64,000 bases of DNA from Zygnema cylindricum. Its lineage: Eukaryota; Streptophyta; Zygnematophyceae; Zygnematales; Zygnemataceae. Numbering within the stretch: the stretch's first letter is position 1; each line of letters opens with the position of its first letter. The stretch covers positions 64,001 through 128,000 of the forward strand of contig JBBHKE010000990.1 of NCBI GenBank assembly GCA_037447655.1, in the 5' to 3' direction. Positions 10,081 to 20,600 of the stretch are shown one piece after another. The position numbers and the translations under genes were made by a program. The notes below the pieces were generated by a model. It did no database searches and was not told where the DNA came from. It saw nothing but the letters and a program-made list of their open reading frames with translations.

Positions 10081-11896
10081 AGGTAGGTTGAGCTAAGAAG
10101 GCATTTGTGGTCACAAAATTGAAAGGAGAAATCGAGGACGAGTCCTTTGAGGAGGGGATGGGGAGCTTCTTCTTAACGAGAGTCTAGAGGAGAAAGAGAT
10201 GCCTCGTAAACAGAAGTGTGCACTCGAAGCAATTCGGGAAGCTCCACAAGGAGGATGGATCATCGACTCAGGTGCATCACTGTGTATGTGTCGTGATAGG
10301 CACCTCTTTACAAAGCTAAGAATGATTCCTACTGTAGAGATAAAGTATGGGGATGGGAGAGTTGTTACGACAGATCTAGTGGGGTCGCTAGATCTGAAAT
10401 TCATAGCGGAGGGTAAGACTTCTATACTCACCTGCTCAGATGTACTTTACATTCTTCAACTAAGTAAAAATCTTGTCTCTACGTCTGTGTTAATAGACAA
10501 AGAGATTCATACCTTTACTAGAAAAGGAGTCTTTACAGCTAAGTATGGGGATGAAGTCTACTTCACGCAAGATAAGGGTAGCCAAGGAATGTTTAGGCTT
10601 AACCTGAGTAATGAAAAGAAGAATGCTTACTATGTTGGTGTTCCAAAGTTTATGATTCGGCATAAGCGTTTGGGGCATGTGCATTTTGATAGGCTGAGGG
10701 AAATGAAAAAGCTTAGTGTACTAGAAGGCATTCATTTTGGGGATAATGAAATGGTGGGTGATTGTAGTGGTTGTGCCCAAGGTAACGCTCACAGACTCCC
10801 TTTTCCCAAAGCCGCCACATATAGGGGTGAGAAAGTACTAGATTTAGTCCCCACAGATATTTGGGGACCTTCTAAAGTACCTTCGGTCGGAGGGAAGAGG
10901 TTTATGTTGACAATAACTAATGACTGGTCTAGATACTCTAGAGTCTACTTCCTAAAAACAAAGTCTGAAACACCAACTTACTTTAAAGAAAATAAAGCCT
11001 GGAGTGAGAAGATGCATGGAACCCCAATTAAGAGAATAAGGAGTGATAATGGGGAGGGAATATACCTCTAACTAGTTTGAGGAATATCTGAGAAATGAGG
11101 AAATTCAGCACTAGAAAGCTGTACTATATAACCCCGAACAAAATGGGGTAGCTGAGAGGTTGAACCAAAAACACTAGGAGATAGTGTATGCAGTATGTTG
11201 GCCAAGAAGAACATAGGAAAGAGATTTTGGGTAGAAGCCATAAACTTTGCCAACTACATTAAGAATAGAGTCTTAACTTCAGCCGTAAAAGGAATGACAC
11301 CTTATGAGAGATGGGTTCGAAGGAAACCAGATATCTCTCACCTTAAAGTATTCGGTAGCCAAGTTTACTATCTTGACACGGATAGGAAAAACTGGAAACT
11401 AGATGCTAAGGGAAAACCTAGATACTTTGCAGGATATGATGAGGATGTCAACGGATATAGAGTCTATAACTTAGCAAAGAAAGATATCATTCCGGTGAAA
11501 CACCTAGTTGTCATGGATGAAGGGAAGTCATTTGATCCCTTCAAATAAACCAAGAAGATAAGTATCATATTTGAGTCCAAAAGTGAGCACAACTCCGTCG
11601 TTCCAGAAAAAGAAATGAGTGAAACACTGATTGCAGATTCAAGGGAGATCCAAGATACAAGAGATCATCAGAAACCTCACATATTCCTATGGACTTCGAG
11701 GAGACAAAAGAGGAGAAACTGGAATCGAGTTCCATGGATAGGGGAGCCGATGTGATAGTAAGGAGAAATCCAAGACTTCCCTCCATTCCGCCTTCAGAGT
11801 TTGAGGGGGGGAGAAGAAGCACCAAAAGGATACAAGAGAAACAAGCCGCTCATAAGGTAACTAAGCTATCTCACCCAGATGAGCCTTAGTCATACT
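10081..11896 (+). pseudogene. Cop-K protease-integrase remnant
   Basis: A 290-codon open frame (10199-11071) carries the protease site WIIDSGASLCMC, then the pre-integrase segment RHKRLGHVHFDRLREMKK with the DCSGCAQG cysteines (HHCC), then integrase up to RSDNGEG, where a frameshift destroys the D-N-G-G-E-Y motif. The integrase C-terminal part resumes at 11195-11548 (FANYIKNRVLTSAVKGMTPY, FGSQVYYLDTDRKNWK), stops, and continues as an acidic linker to DEP, then a stop, at 11889. Seven nucleotides later the frame meets the palindromic LTR at 11897. RT and RNase H are not present on this strand. The sequence is close to Cop-D. Confidence 0.8.
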
Positions 11897-12547
11897 TGTT
11901 GTTTTGGAAACCTTTAGTCCTCTTTGTATCTCGTGTGTGCGAAAGAGATTCTGAACTTAGTCGTTTTTGTGTGCAAGCTAATTTGTCGTAGAAAGGTTTA
12001 AGTGTGGTATGTAAGTCCGAAGGAAGTACACGGGTAGAGTACACTCTAGGCACACGTGTCGGTCTGTGGGGAAGTCAAGATTGTGTGTTCCGGATGATGA
12101 AAAGTACAATTTCGTTTGGAGACTGAGTTTACACGTGGAGGTTCATCTTCGGTAATGAAAGAATTCGCAGACGGCGGAGTCCGCCGTCATTTTCGGAAGA
12201 GGAATTTTGCCTGCTGAAATGATGGCACAAACAAAATTCCTCTTCCAAAAATGATGGCAAACTCCGTCCGTCATCCGCGCATTCTTTCATCACCGAAGAT
12301 GAACCTCCACGTGTAAACTCGGTCATCGAACGAAATTGTACTTCTCATCATCCAGAACACACAATCGCGATTCCCCACGGACCGACACGTGTGCCTGGAG
12401 TGTACTCAACCCGTGTACTCCCTTCGGACTTACATACCACACTAAAACCTTTCTATGACAAATCAGCCTGCACACAAAAACGACTAAGTCCTGAATCTCT
12501 TTCTCACACACGAGATACAAAGAGGACTAAATATTTCCAAAACAACA
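11897..12547. repeat. 651-bp palindrome made of inverted copia LTR arms
   Basis: The left arm (11897-12209) and right arm (12232-12547) are reverse complements at about 90% by eye, with a 22-nt spacer. Both outer ends are TGTTGTTTTGGAAA. On the right, CTCCCTAAAACCTTT (a polypurine tract read on the minus strand) and copia pol follow directly, so the right arm is the start of a real 3' LTR (Cop-I). On the left the arm cuts the Cop-K pol frame. The five bases flanking the two ends do not match (ATACT and CTCCC). Transcription through it would give a hairpin with a stem of about 310 bp. Confidence 0.85.
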
Positions 12548-12915
12548 CTCCCTAAAACCTTTAGACTCTTTCAACCACTAAGTCCACATTCCTTTCTGCA
12601 AAACTTTAATTTAGGTGTCGGTAAAGCCTTAGTCATCAAATCGGCTATCATCATCTGATCCGGCAAATAACTGAGTTTCTAAATTATGTTCATCACTCTC
12701 TCTCTCACAAAATGCAACTTGATATCAATGAGTTTGCTTTTGAAGTGATTACTCGGGTTAGATAAAATCGCAATTGTTGCTTGGTTATCACACCACACTA
12801 TTTGAGTTCCGGATCGCATAAAATGAAGTTTTTGAAAAAGAGACTTTACCCACAGTAACTCCTTGACAGTTGAGCTTGCCCCCATATATTCAACATCCAT
12901 TGTAGAGTAAGTTGT
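12548..12915 (-). pseudogene. Cop-I pol 3' end (RNase H remnant)
   Basis: 12679-12900 encodes MDVEYMGASSTVKELLWVKS, IVWCDNQATIAI and HFKSK.IDIKLHFVRE, which is the second half of copia RNase H including the D of WCDNQ and the KxxDI motif. It begins at the conserved S-T-M-x-x-E-Y-M segment, exactly where the LTR of Cop-A starts (12916), so Cop-A is inserted in Cop-I. Downstream it runs through a polypurine tract into the palindromic LTR. The rest of Cop-I is not identified in the window. Confidence 0.75.
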
Positions 12916-13875
12916 TGTTGTTCTATGACAACTGGTGCAGGTGGTGCTGCAACAATAGTTGTAGAAGTAGACATACTTAAGCAGAAGCTAACAAGAAATC
13001 ATATTAAACACTGATGTTTGTCACACTGTAAAAACTGACTCACAGGTCAAATTTACTCAGAATTCAGCATACAAGATAATCACCATACACACAGTAAACT
13101 CTTAAAGTTACAAACAAAGTGACTTAGTTAACCATAAGATATTATACCTGCAAGTTTCCCAAAAACTGCCTTTTAGATTCCCAATATCCCAAAAACTGAG
13201 TATTAACAATTTTACTAAGTCCTAAACTTATACTCTTAGAGTGTGTCTACTGCAAGCAAACAAATCAGCAAATAACATCTGGCACTGTAGTACTGTACTA
13301 TAATGTGACAAGGTACCAAAACCGTACGTCACTGTAACACGGGTACTTCCAAAAACCAAACTGCAACTAGTCTTAAAACTAAATAGTAAAACACTATTTC
13401 CTAATCCACTAAGCAACAAAATCCTATTGTATCAGGTATTTACAAATTGAAGTCGTACACCAAAAGTGACTTGTTTAGTCAACAACTGTAGATGTGTCCA
13501 GCCCGTTGTGTTATGTTTCGTACGAATATCTGGGGTGATTACGAAGCACCTTGTCATCCGCGGTCCCCACTTAATTTCCAACCGTCAGTCTGATCGTAAT
13601 CAACGTCTGGTATTTTACTTTATACAATTGTAATCCCAGATGTCCGGTTCATTTTTCGTCCGCCCAATTTATCGAACTCACTCATCCGATGGATGCCATG
13701 TGTTTTGGTCCATTCCGCTTTCCCTACATAGTCTGAAGCGGTACACTTAAAGTAACTTCTTTACTATCACACTATTTGAGTTAAGTATTACACCAATATT
13801 TAATCCAAAAATATTCTAAGTTACAAATCTCCCCTCACATCTCTATCTACTGATAATAAAGCTTTTAAAACAACA
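12916..13875 (-). repeat. 3' LTR of Cop-A, 960 bp
   Basis: In sense it starts TGTTGTTTTAAAAGC after a polypurine tract (AAAGCTTTAGGGGAG) and ends GAACAACA. An ATG with codons for MSTSTTIVAAPPAPVV lies just before the end. The outer flank is Cop-I RNase H. It corresponds along its length to 23994-24977, with an insertion or deletion near 13740. Confidence 0.85.
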
Positions 13876-14995
13876 CTCCCCTAAAGCTTTGGACTCGGTT
13901 ATTCACCCAGCCGAATAGCCTTTCTGCAAAACTGTAATTTAGGTGCAGCTAGAGCATTTGTTAGCATATCTGCAACCATATTTTCATCAGGTAAGTAGCA
14001 CAATTTTATCACTTTGACAAGCACTTTTTCTCTGACAAAATGCACTCCATCCATATTTGATTGAGCGGTGACTTTTTGAAGTTTGTTGTTCTAGCAGCAA
14101 GTTCCGTTTCCGATCTGTAAGACAAAACCAGTGGTTGATTTCCTGCTGGGCATGTCGCCATAACTCGCATCGCTCTAGGTTTGCAACCTTAACTTCCCTT
14201 CCTCCAAGGACAAATCTCTGGGTCCCTGCGAGATATACCTCAGAACCCTCTTTGCAGCTTCCCAGTCAGACTTTTCGATTTCGCAACTTTTTCTGGAGCT
14301 CTAGCAATGTTGCGAGCTGCGGTTATAAATAGATGACCCTGCACAATCTATATGGTTTGAGACCGAATTTTCCTCCCTTGACTCTAGACTATTCAACTAA
14401 AATGCCGATGAATCAACCTTTAACTTTTTCCGATTCCAGGATTGACACACCCTTTAGCTTCTTTCATATCAAATAATTCAAGCATAGAACCTATAGCCTC
14501 CTTTTCAGTTAGCATGATTTGTCTTCCTTTTCTGTTTCTCTCTACTTGTATGCCTAAGATGTATTTGGCCTCGCCGAGGTCTTTCATCTCAAATCTGGAT
14601 TTCAACGCCCTTTTGATACAATTTATTTCATCAATAGATTTGGTGATAAGCAACAAATCATCTACATACACAGCAATATACAGTACACCATCCTCCCCTT
14701 GCAAAACATACACAGAGTGATCTGAGCTGATCCTTTTAAAGCCTTATTTGGTGAGGAACTCATCTAATTTCAGGTTCCATTGTCTAGGGGCATGTTTCAG
14801 CCCATGCAAGGATTTCATCAGTTTGCATACTTAGTTTTCTTTTCCTTTTTCTACATACATCTCTGGCTGCTGCATATAGATAGTTTCTTCCAGCTCTCCA
14901 TGAAGGAAAGTTGTTTTTACATCCATTTGATGCACTTCCATATTTTCAATTGCTGTTTATCTTAAAAGAATCCTGACAGTAGGAAACCTAGTCTA
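13876..14995 (-). pseudogene. Cop-A RT / RNase H remnant
   Basis: 14420-14713 encodes the RT palm: LYIAVYVDDLLLITKS with an intact YVDD, then MKDLGEAKYILGIQVER and EKEAIGSMLE. Below 14420 RNase H is present but full of frameshifts (the STTGF-like and CCW segments around 14090-14200). Above 14713 the RT fingers (LDEFLTK.GFKRISSDHSVYV, LKQAPRQW region) continue to about 14990, where a deletion joins RT directly to integrase. Relative to Cop-B (26309 to about 27100), about 790 bp is missing. Confidence 0.75.
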
Positions 14996-15521
14996 CTGAC
15001 CTAGAACCTATTCTATTTTTAATGTAAACTGCACCATTGAGGGTTTCAGCCTATAATTTCATATCAACATTTTTGTCTGCTAACATAGATCTAGCACTTT
15101 CTACAATAGTCCTATTCAGTCTCTCTGATACACCATTTTGCTGTGGTGTGTAAGGAACCCTGAGCTGGCGACTTATACCCTCATCCAAAAGAAGTTGGTC
15201 AAACTCCTTTGGGTTGTACTCACCTCCATTGTCCGATCTGAGCTTCAAAATCGGAGCATTATGCAGTTTTTCTGCCCAAGCCTTGTAGTGTTTGAAGTGG
15301 CCGAACACTTCACTCTTTTATTTCATGAAATACACCTTCGTGAACCTGGAGAAATGAAATGTCACCATAAACCTGACCCCCCTAGCAGAGGGCACCTGAG
15401 CCGGTCCCAAAACATCAGAATGTATAAGCTGCAAAACTTTTGTAGACCGATGTTTTGATACTTGTGGGAAAGGTAACTTGTGAATCTTTCCTAGTGAGCA
15501 GCCATCACATGTTTTAACTGG
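14996..15521 (-). pseudogene. Cop-A integrase core remnant
   Basis: 15051-15308 encodes FGHFKHYKAWAEKLHNAPIL, then RSDNGGEYNPKEF (second catalytic Asp) and TPQQNGVSERLNRT (catalytic Glu), ending at the deletion joint. The first part of the core (15309-15521) is frameshifted. The two visible catalytic residues are intact, but the enzyme is cut on both sides. Confidence 0.75.
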
Positions 15522-16372
15522 CTAATTAGTAAAAGAAACACCTTCTATTTTACCAGAATTAACCATCTTCTTCAAGCTGTCATAGTGAACATGACCTAGT
15601 CTTTTATGCCATAATTCATTTTCAGAAATAACACTTGAATACAGAACATCATTTTTTTTTGTATTAGCCATATCCATACGATACATTTTGCTCTCATCCC
15701 TAATTCCTGTGACTGCCTCCTTCCCCCGCTTGCTTACAACCTGCCTACCGCCCTTAAGGCTGACCTCAAATCCTTTTCTTTCAACTAGAGAAGTAGAAAA
15801 TATATTCTTTTTGAAATCGAGTACATATAAGACATTGTGAAGAGTCCTTTCAACTGACTTCCCACCTATGTCTACCAACAAAGACACATTACCCTGAGCA
15901 GAATTCTGAACACTCATACCACAAGCATAGTAGATGTTCCTTGCAGGTGTGGACTTGAGATTACGAAAGAGTCCTTTGTTCAAACACATGTGGGCAAATG
16001 CCCTAGTATCCATGATCCAACCGGCGTCCTTTGAGCCCTCCATTGCTGCCGCCATTGTGAATAGTTTTGAATCATTGAAAGTCATAGATTTATCCTCCTG
16101 AATTATAGATGAAGAAAACAAAGAGTTGTTTTGCAACTGATTACCTGAAAAGCTCTGATTAAACTGACTGTGCTGCCATCTTGGCCTATATAAACCTGTT
16201 TCATTCGCCTTTTTGAGCTTAAGACAGTACCTACACCCATGACCTTTCTCTGAACAATAAAAATAAGTAGTGAAAGATCTACTATTCTACCCTTGATTAA
16301 ACTGTTTAAATTGACCTTGATTCTGACTAAACTGATTCTTTTGCTAATTAAACTGATTTCTATGTGGATTAA
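15522..16372 (-). pseudogene. Cop-A gag end, protease and pre-integrase (first copy of a duplication)
   Basis: 15522-16136 reads from the gag C-terminus (AAAMEGSKDAGWIMDT) through the protease site, where the expected D-T-G-A is DTRA, so the active-site glycine is lost. It continues to WHKRLGHVHYDSLKKMVNSG, the pre-integrase His-His part. Upstream (16136-16372) lie the CCHC knuckle region and the QFN-rich segment in another frame. At 16372 the sequence jumps back to protease, the start of a second copy of the same block. Confidence 0.75.
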
Positions 16373-16549
16373 ATAGATTCTTTTTGAAATCCAGTACATA
16401 TAAGGCATTGTGAAGAGTCCTTTCAACTGACTTCCCACCTATGTCTACCAGCAAAGACACATTACCCTGAGCACAAGTCTGAACACTCATACCACAGGCA
16501 TAGTAGATGTTCCTTGCAGGTGTGGACTTGAGATTACGAAAGAGTCCTT
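16371..16549 (-). repeat. second copy of the Cop-A protease block, left of Cop-E1
   Basis: 16371-16549 repeats 15803-15980 (FKKNLF, VERTLHN.LYVLD, VSLLVDIGGKS) with few changes. The copy continues on the other side of Cop-E1 at 22986. The joint at about 16372 lies in AATAGATTCTTTTTGAAAT, which matches the equivalent protease position in Cop-B. Confidence 0.8.
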
Positions 16550-16694
16550 TGTAACTCTGAGACCTCCATAAGTCCTCAGAGTGGACAGCTTCCAAGAAGC
16601 CTCTAGGATAATCCTGACCCCTTTGTGTTTAAGCAAAAATAACTGCCACCCTGCCAGACAAAAACGCTGACCAACTTCACCCCTGTGAAGACAA

Positions 16695-16746
16695 GACTCC
16701 CCTGAGTCGATAGCAAAAAGAATCTTTGAATTTGCTCCCCTGAGCA
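16695..16746 (-). promoter_or_regulatory. paired leader stem-loops in the Cop-E1 3' LTR
   Basis: TGCTCAGGGGAGCA (16733-16746) and GACTCAGGGGAGTC (16695-16708), each a 5-bp stem with an AGGG loop, lie about 24 nt apart. The 5' LTR has the same pair at 22127-22140 and 22089-22102. Confidence 0.6.
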
Positions 16747-17299
16747 GTAAGTTATGGGGGGTCAAAGTTGACCTTTTGTACAGAAGCTCTCTGGGAGAGG
16801 GGGTCCTATCTTCTAATTTTTCTAAGTCCTATCTCTCTCACAGACTCTATCTACTGATGTACGGAACCAATCAGAATTGAGTTCCGTACGTAAAAGTACA
16901 GCCGCCGGTGTACTTTATGTACGGACATTGTACGACATGGCCAAAATGTCGACACATGTCAAATCCGGATTCGGTGCCGTAATCTCCGGAGATTCTACGA
17001 TCCAACGGAATTTCGCCACGCGTCATCCGATGTGGCGATGGCCACAAACCGCCGAAATCTTCCTCCGCGATCTCGGCGCTAATCCCGGCCGTCCGATTAA
17101 ATTCAGATTTAATCGTGGCCGTAATAAATACATGTGCGGTATTTATTTTACTTCCGAAACAAATGCGCGGTACTGATTCGTAATCCGTACTGTTATTCGT
17201 ACCGGATCTATGCATCCCGTAAATCGTAACAGTTAAATGAATTATCATACGTATTATAATTTATATAATTATCAAACTATATATCACGTAATACTACTG

Positions 17300-17388
17300 C
17301 TAGGTCTAACGGCTAAGGCTACCGGCTATTTCCTGTCTGCCGGCCGGTAGGTACAAGGATCAAATCCTGCCGCCGGCACATTCCTTTT
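17300..17388 (+). promoter_or_regulatory. antisense tRNA-like (Pol III-like) module, Cop-E1 3' LTR
   Basis: TAGGTCTAACGGCTAAGGC resembles an A-box/D-arm. GGATCAAATCC is a B-box with two mismatches. TTTT follows at 17385-17388. The element itself runs on the other strand. Confidence 0.55.
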
Positions 17389-17604
17389 AAATAAATAAAT
17401 AAACCCTAGTATAAAATTCCCGTAAACCTCAGGATAGCCAAGGTAGCCATGGCTCTAGCTTCCTCTCCAATTTCTCAGTGACTGCGACAAGTTTGAGATT
17501 TGGAGAGAGAAGTTAGAGGTAGACTGCCTCGGCTTCTTTCTATATTTCTATTTAGACCTAGAAAATACTAATAAATCCATTAGTTTCTACACTCCCCTTA
17601 TTTT

Positions 17605-20600
17605 CTAGTCAATCTTTAATTTCAGACCACACTTCTCCCTGCAAAAAATTAGCTTAGGGGAAGGCACAGGTTTGGTCATCATATCTGCTACCATCTCACT
17701 ATCTGGTCTGTACTCTAAACTGATTATTTTGTTTTCTACTTTCTCTCTAACAAAACTGAGTCTGATGTCCATGTGTTTGGCTTTAAAATGGTGTTTAGGA
17801 TTGGCAGAGATAGCGATTGCTGCCTGATTATCACAAAATATTTTCTGCACACCACTCTTAAGGTGACCAAGCTCACCAAGCAAAGACTTGACCCACATCA
17901 ATTCTTTTACAGCAGAGCAAGAGGCCATATACTCAGCCTCCATGGTGGACTGAGCAATAACCTTTTGCTGTTTGCTACTCCAACAGCAAGCCCCATCACG
18001 CACATATAATACATATCCAGAAGTACATCTCCTCATCGGAGCATCACCATAACTGGCATCACTCCAAGTAGTGATGTCAGTATTCCCCCCACCCAAATGC
18101 AACCATAGATCTCTAGTTCCTACCAAGTATCTAAGGACTCTCTTAGCTGACTCCCAATCCTTCTTAGTGGGAGCATTTAGACTTCTACTCAGCACTCCTA
18201 CAGCTGCAGCTAAATCTGGCCGGGTACAATTCATAAAATAGATTAGACTTCCCACTACTTGCCTGTAAGGAATGGTCTGCATGAACTTCTGTTCATCAGG
18301 AGATAATTCCTCGTCTAAGACTATGACTCCTTCTTCCTCACTCCCCTCACTTCCCTTCTTCAACTCCATTGGAGTTGTACAACTATTAGCTTTATCCATT
18401 TGAAATTTTTCAAGCATGTTCCCTATTGCTTCTTTTTGAGTCAATCTTATAATTTTCCTTTTTCGGTCTCTCTCTACTTGAATTCCCAAAATATATCTTG
18501 CTTCTCCCATATCCTTCATTTCAAATCTCCCCTTAAGATCGGTTTTCAGTTTGTTAATTTTTTCCATTGATTTAATTAATACAAGCAAATCATCAACATA
18601 AATTGCAATAAATATCAAACCTTCCTCATCTTCGAAAACATAGATTGAGTGATCTGAGCTGATCCGAATATATCCCAGACCGGTAAGAAACTCATCAAGC
18701 TTCTTATTCCATTGTCGAGGTGCCTGTTTCAAACCATAAAGAGATTTAATCAGCCGGCATACCTTACTCTCCTCTCCTTCTTCCACAAACCCTTCGGGTT
18801 GTCGCATGAAGATCTCCTCTTCCAATTCTCCATGCAAAAAGGCTGTTTTTATGTCCATCTGGTGCACTTCCATGTCTTCCGCCGCCGCTAAACTGAGAAG
18901 TATGCGGACGGAGGGAAATCTGACCATTGGAGCAAAGGTTTCCTCGTAGTCAATTCCTTCCTTTTGTGTAAATCCCTTTGCCACTAATCTGGCCTTGTAG
19001 CGCTCGATTATGTTATCTGGGTTCAGTTTTAGTTTGAAAACCCACTTACAACCGATTGGTTTTCGGTTAGGTGGACAGTCCACCAGCTCCCAAGTATCGG
19101 CTGCCATGATTGAAGCCATCTCCTCATTGATGGCTGTCTTCCACCGGTTTCTTTCTGGACAAGTCATCGCCTCTCCATAAGTTTGAGGTTCATCTTGATG
19201 AGATAGTTTAGTTACCTTGTTATTAACCTGTTTTTCTTGCAGTCTTTTGCTACTTCTCCTCCCCCCCTCAAAATCTGAGGCCGGAATAGATGGTTCTCGT
19301 GGATTCTTTCGAACAAACTCGACTTCTCCCCTATCACTTGATTCCGAATCAATTTCCACCACGTCTTCCGCTTCGAGTAGAGTTGTCACTGGGGTTTCCA
19401 CAGCCGAGTCCTTTTCAGTCTGATTTGTTCCTGCAAGAATGTCATCTTCTCTAAAACCTGGATAGTTAGGAAGCTCAAAGTCATCGGAATTTTCTGACTC
19501 AAATCTGATTTTTACTGACTTCGTATATTTGAAGGGATCTACAGACTTTCCTTCATCCATAACTACTAGATGCTTTACTAAGATTATATCTTCCCTTTTT
19601 AGATCATAAACTCTATATCCTTTAACATCTTCATCATATCCTAATAAGTATCCTGGTTTTCCTTTAGGATCTAGCTTCCAATTTGACCGATCAGTATCTA
19701 GACTGAACACTTGACTGCCGAAAACCTTTAAGTGAGATATGTCTGGTTTCCGGCCTGTCCATCTCTCATAAGGTGTTTGATCTTTTATAGCTGAAGTAAG
19801 AACTCTATTCTTGAGGTAATTAGCACAGTTCATTGCTTCTGCCCAAAACCTTTTCCCTATCCTTTTATCTGACAACATACTTCTAGCACTATCACTTAGT
19901 GTTCTATTTAACCTCTCGGCTACCCCATTCTGTTCAGGATTTTCTGGAACTGTCTTTTGGTGTTGAACCCCATCTTCTCTCAGAAAATCCTCAAACTGGT
20001 TAGAAGTATACTCTCCACCATTGTCACTTCTTACTCTCTTGATTGGAGTTTCATGGAGTTTTTCGCTCCATGCTTTATATTGTCTAAAACAATCCTCAGC
20101 TTCGTACTTGTTTTTCAAAAAATATACCCGGGAATACCGAGACCAATCATCAGTTATAGTCATCATAAATCTCTTCCCCCCCGGTGAGGGCACTTTAGCC
20201 GGTCCCCAAATATCTGTGTGTACTAGATCTAGAATTTTTTCTCCCTTATAGGTGGCTGACTTAGGAAAGGGTAATCTGTGTGCTTTACCTTGAGCACATC
20301 CACTACAATCACTTATATCATCACTCTCACTGAACTGAATCCCTTCCACCACTCCCATCTTTTTCATCTCTCTTAACTTATCTAGATTCACATGCCCAAG
20401 CCTCTTATGCCACATCATAATATCATGAACACCAGCATAATAAAGTTTCTTCTTTTCATTACTTAAGATCAGCCTAAACATCCCATGGCTACCTTTCTCA
20501 GCAATGAAATAGACATCATCCTCAAAACTAGCAGTAAAGACTCCTTCCCTAGTGCTAGTAAAAAAACCCTTATCATCTAATGCTGATGTAGAGATAAGAT

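Larger units (their letters stand above)
16550..17591 (-). repeat. 3' LTR of Cop-E1
   Basis: Sense start TGTAGAAACTAATGG, end ...GAGTTACA. It contains the leader stem-loops (16695-16746) and the antisense tRNA-like module (17300-17388). Long open frames on both strands within it are discussed under rejected items. Confidence 0.95.

Noticed and set aside
12129-12520. Minus-strand frames within the palindrome
   Set aside because: They mirror the opposite arm and carry no protein motif; the palindromic LTR explains them.
16871-17248. Overlapping open frames of about 100-125 codons on both strands inside E-family LTRs, repeated in the other LTR copies
   Set aside because: They lie in a GC-richer U3 block with few stop codons, differ in length and frame between copies (for example 48888-49106 against 54138-54509), and show no motif. 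Repetition follows from the LTR being repeated.
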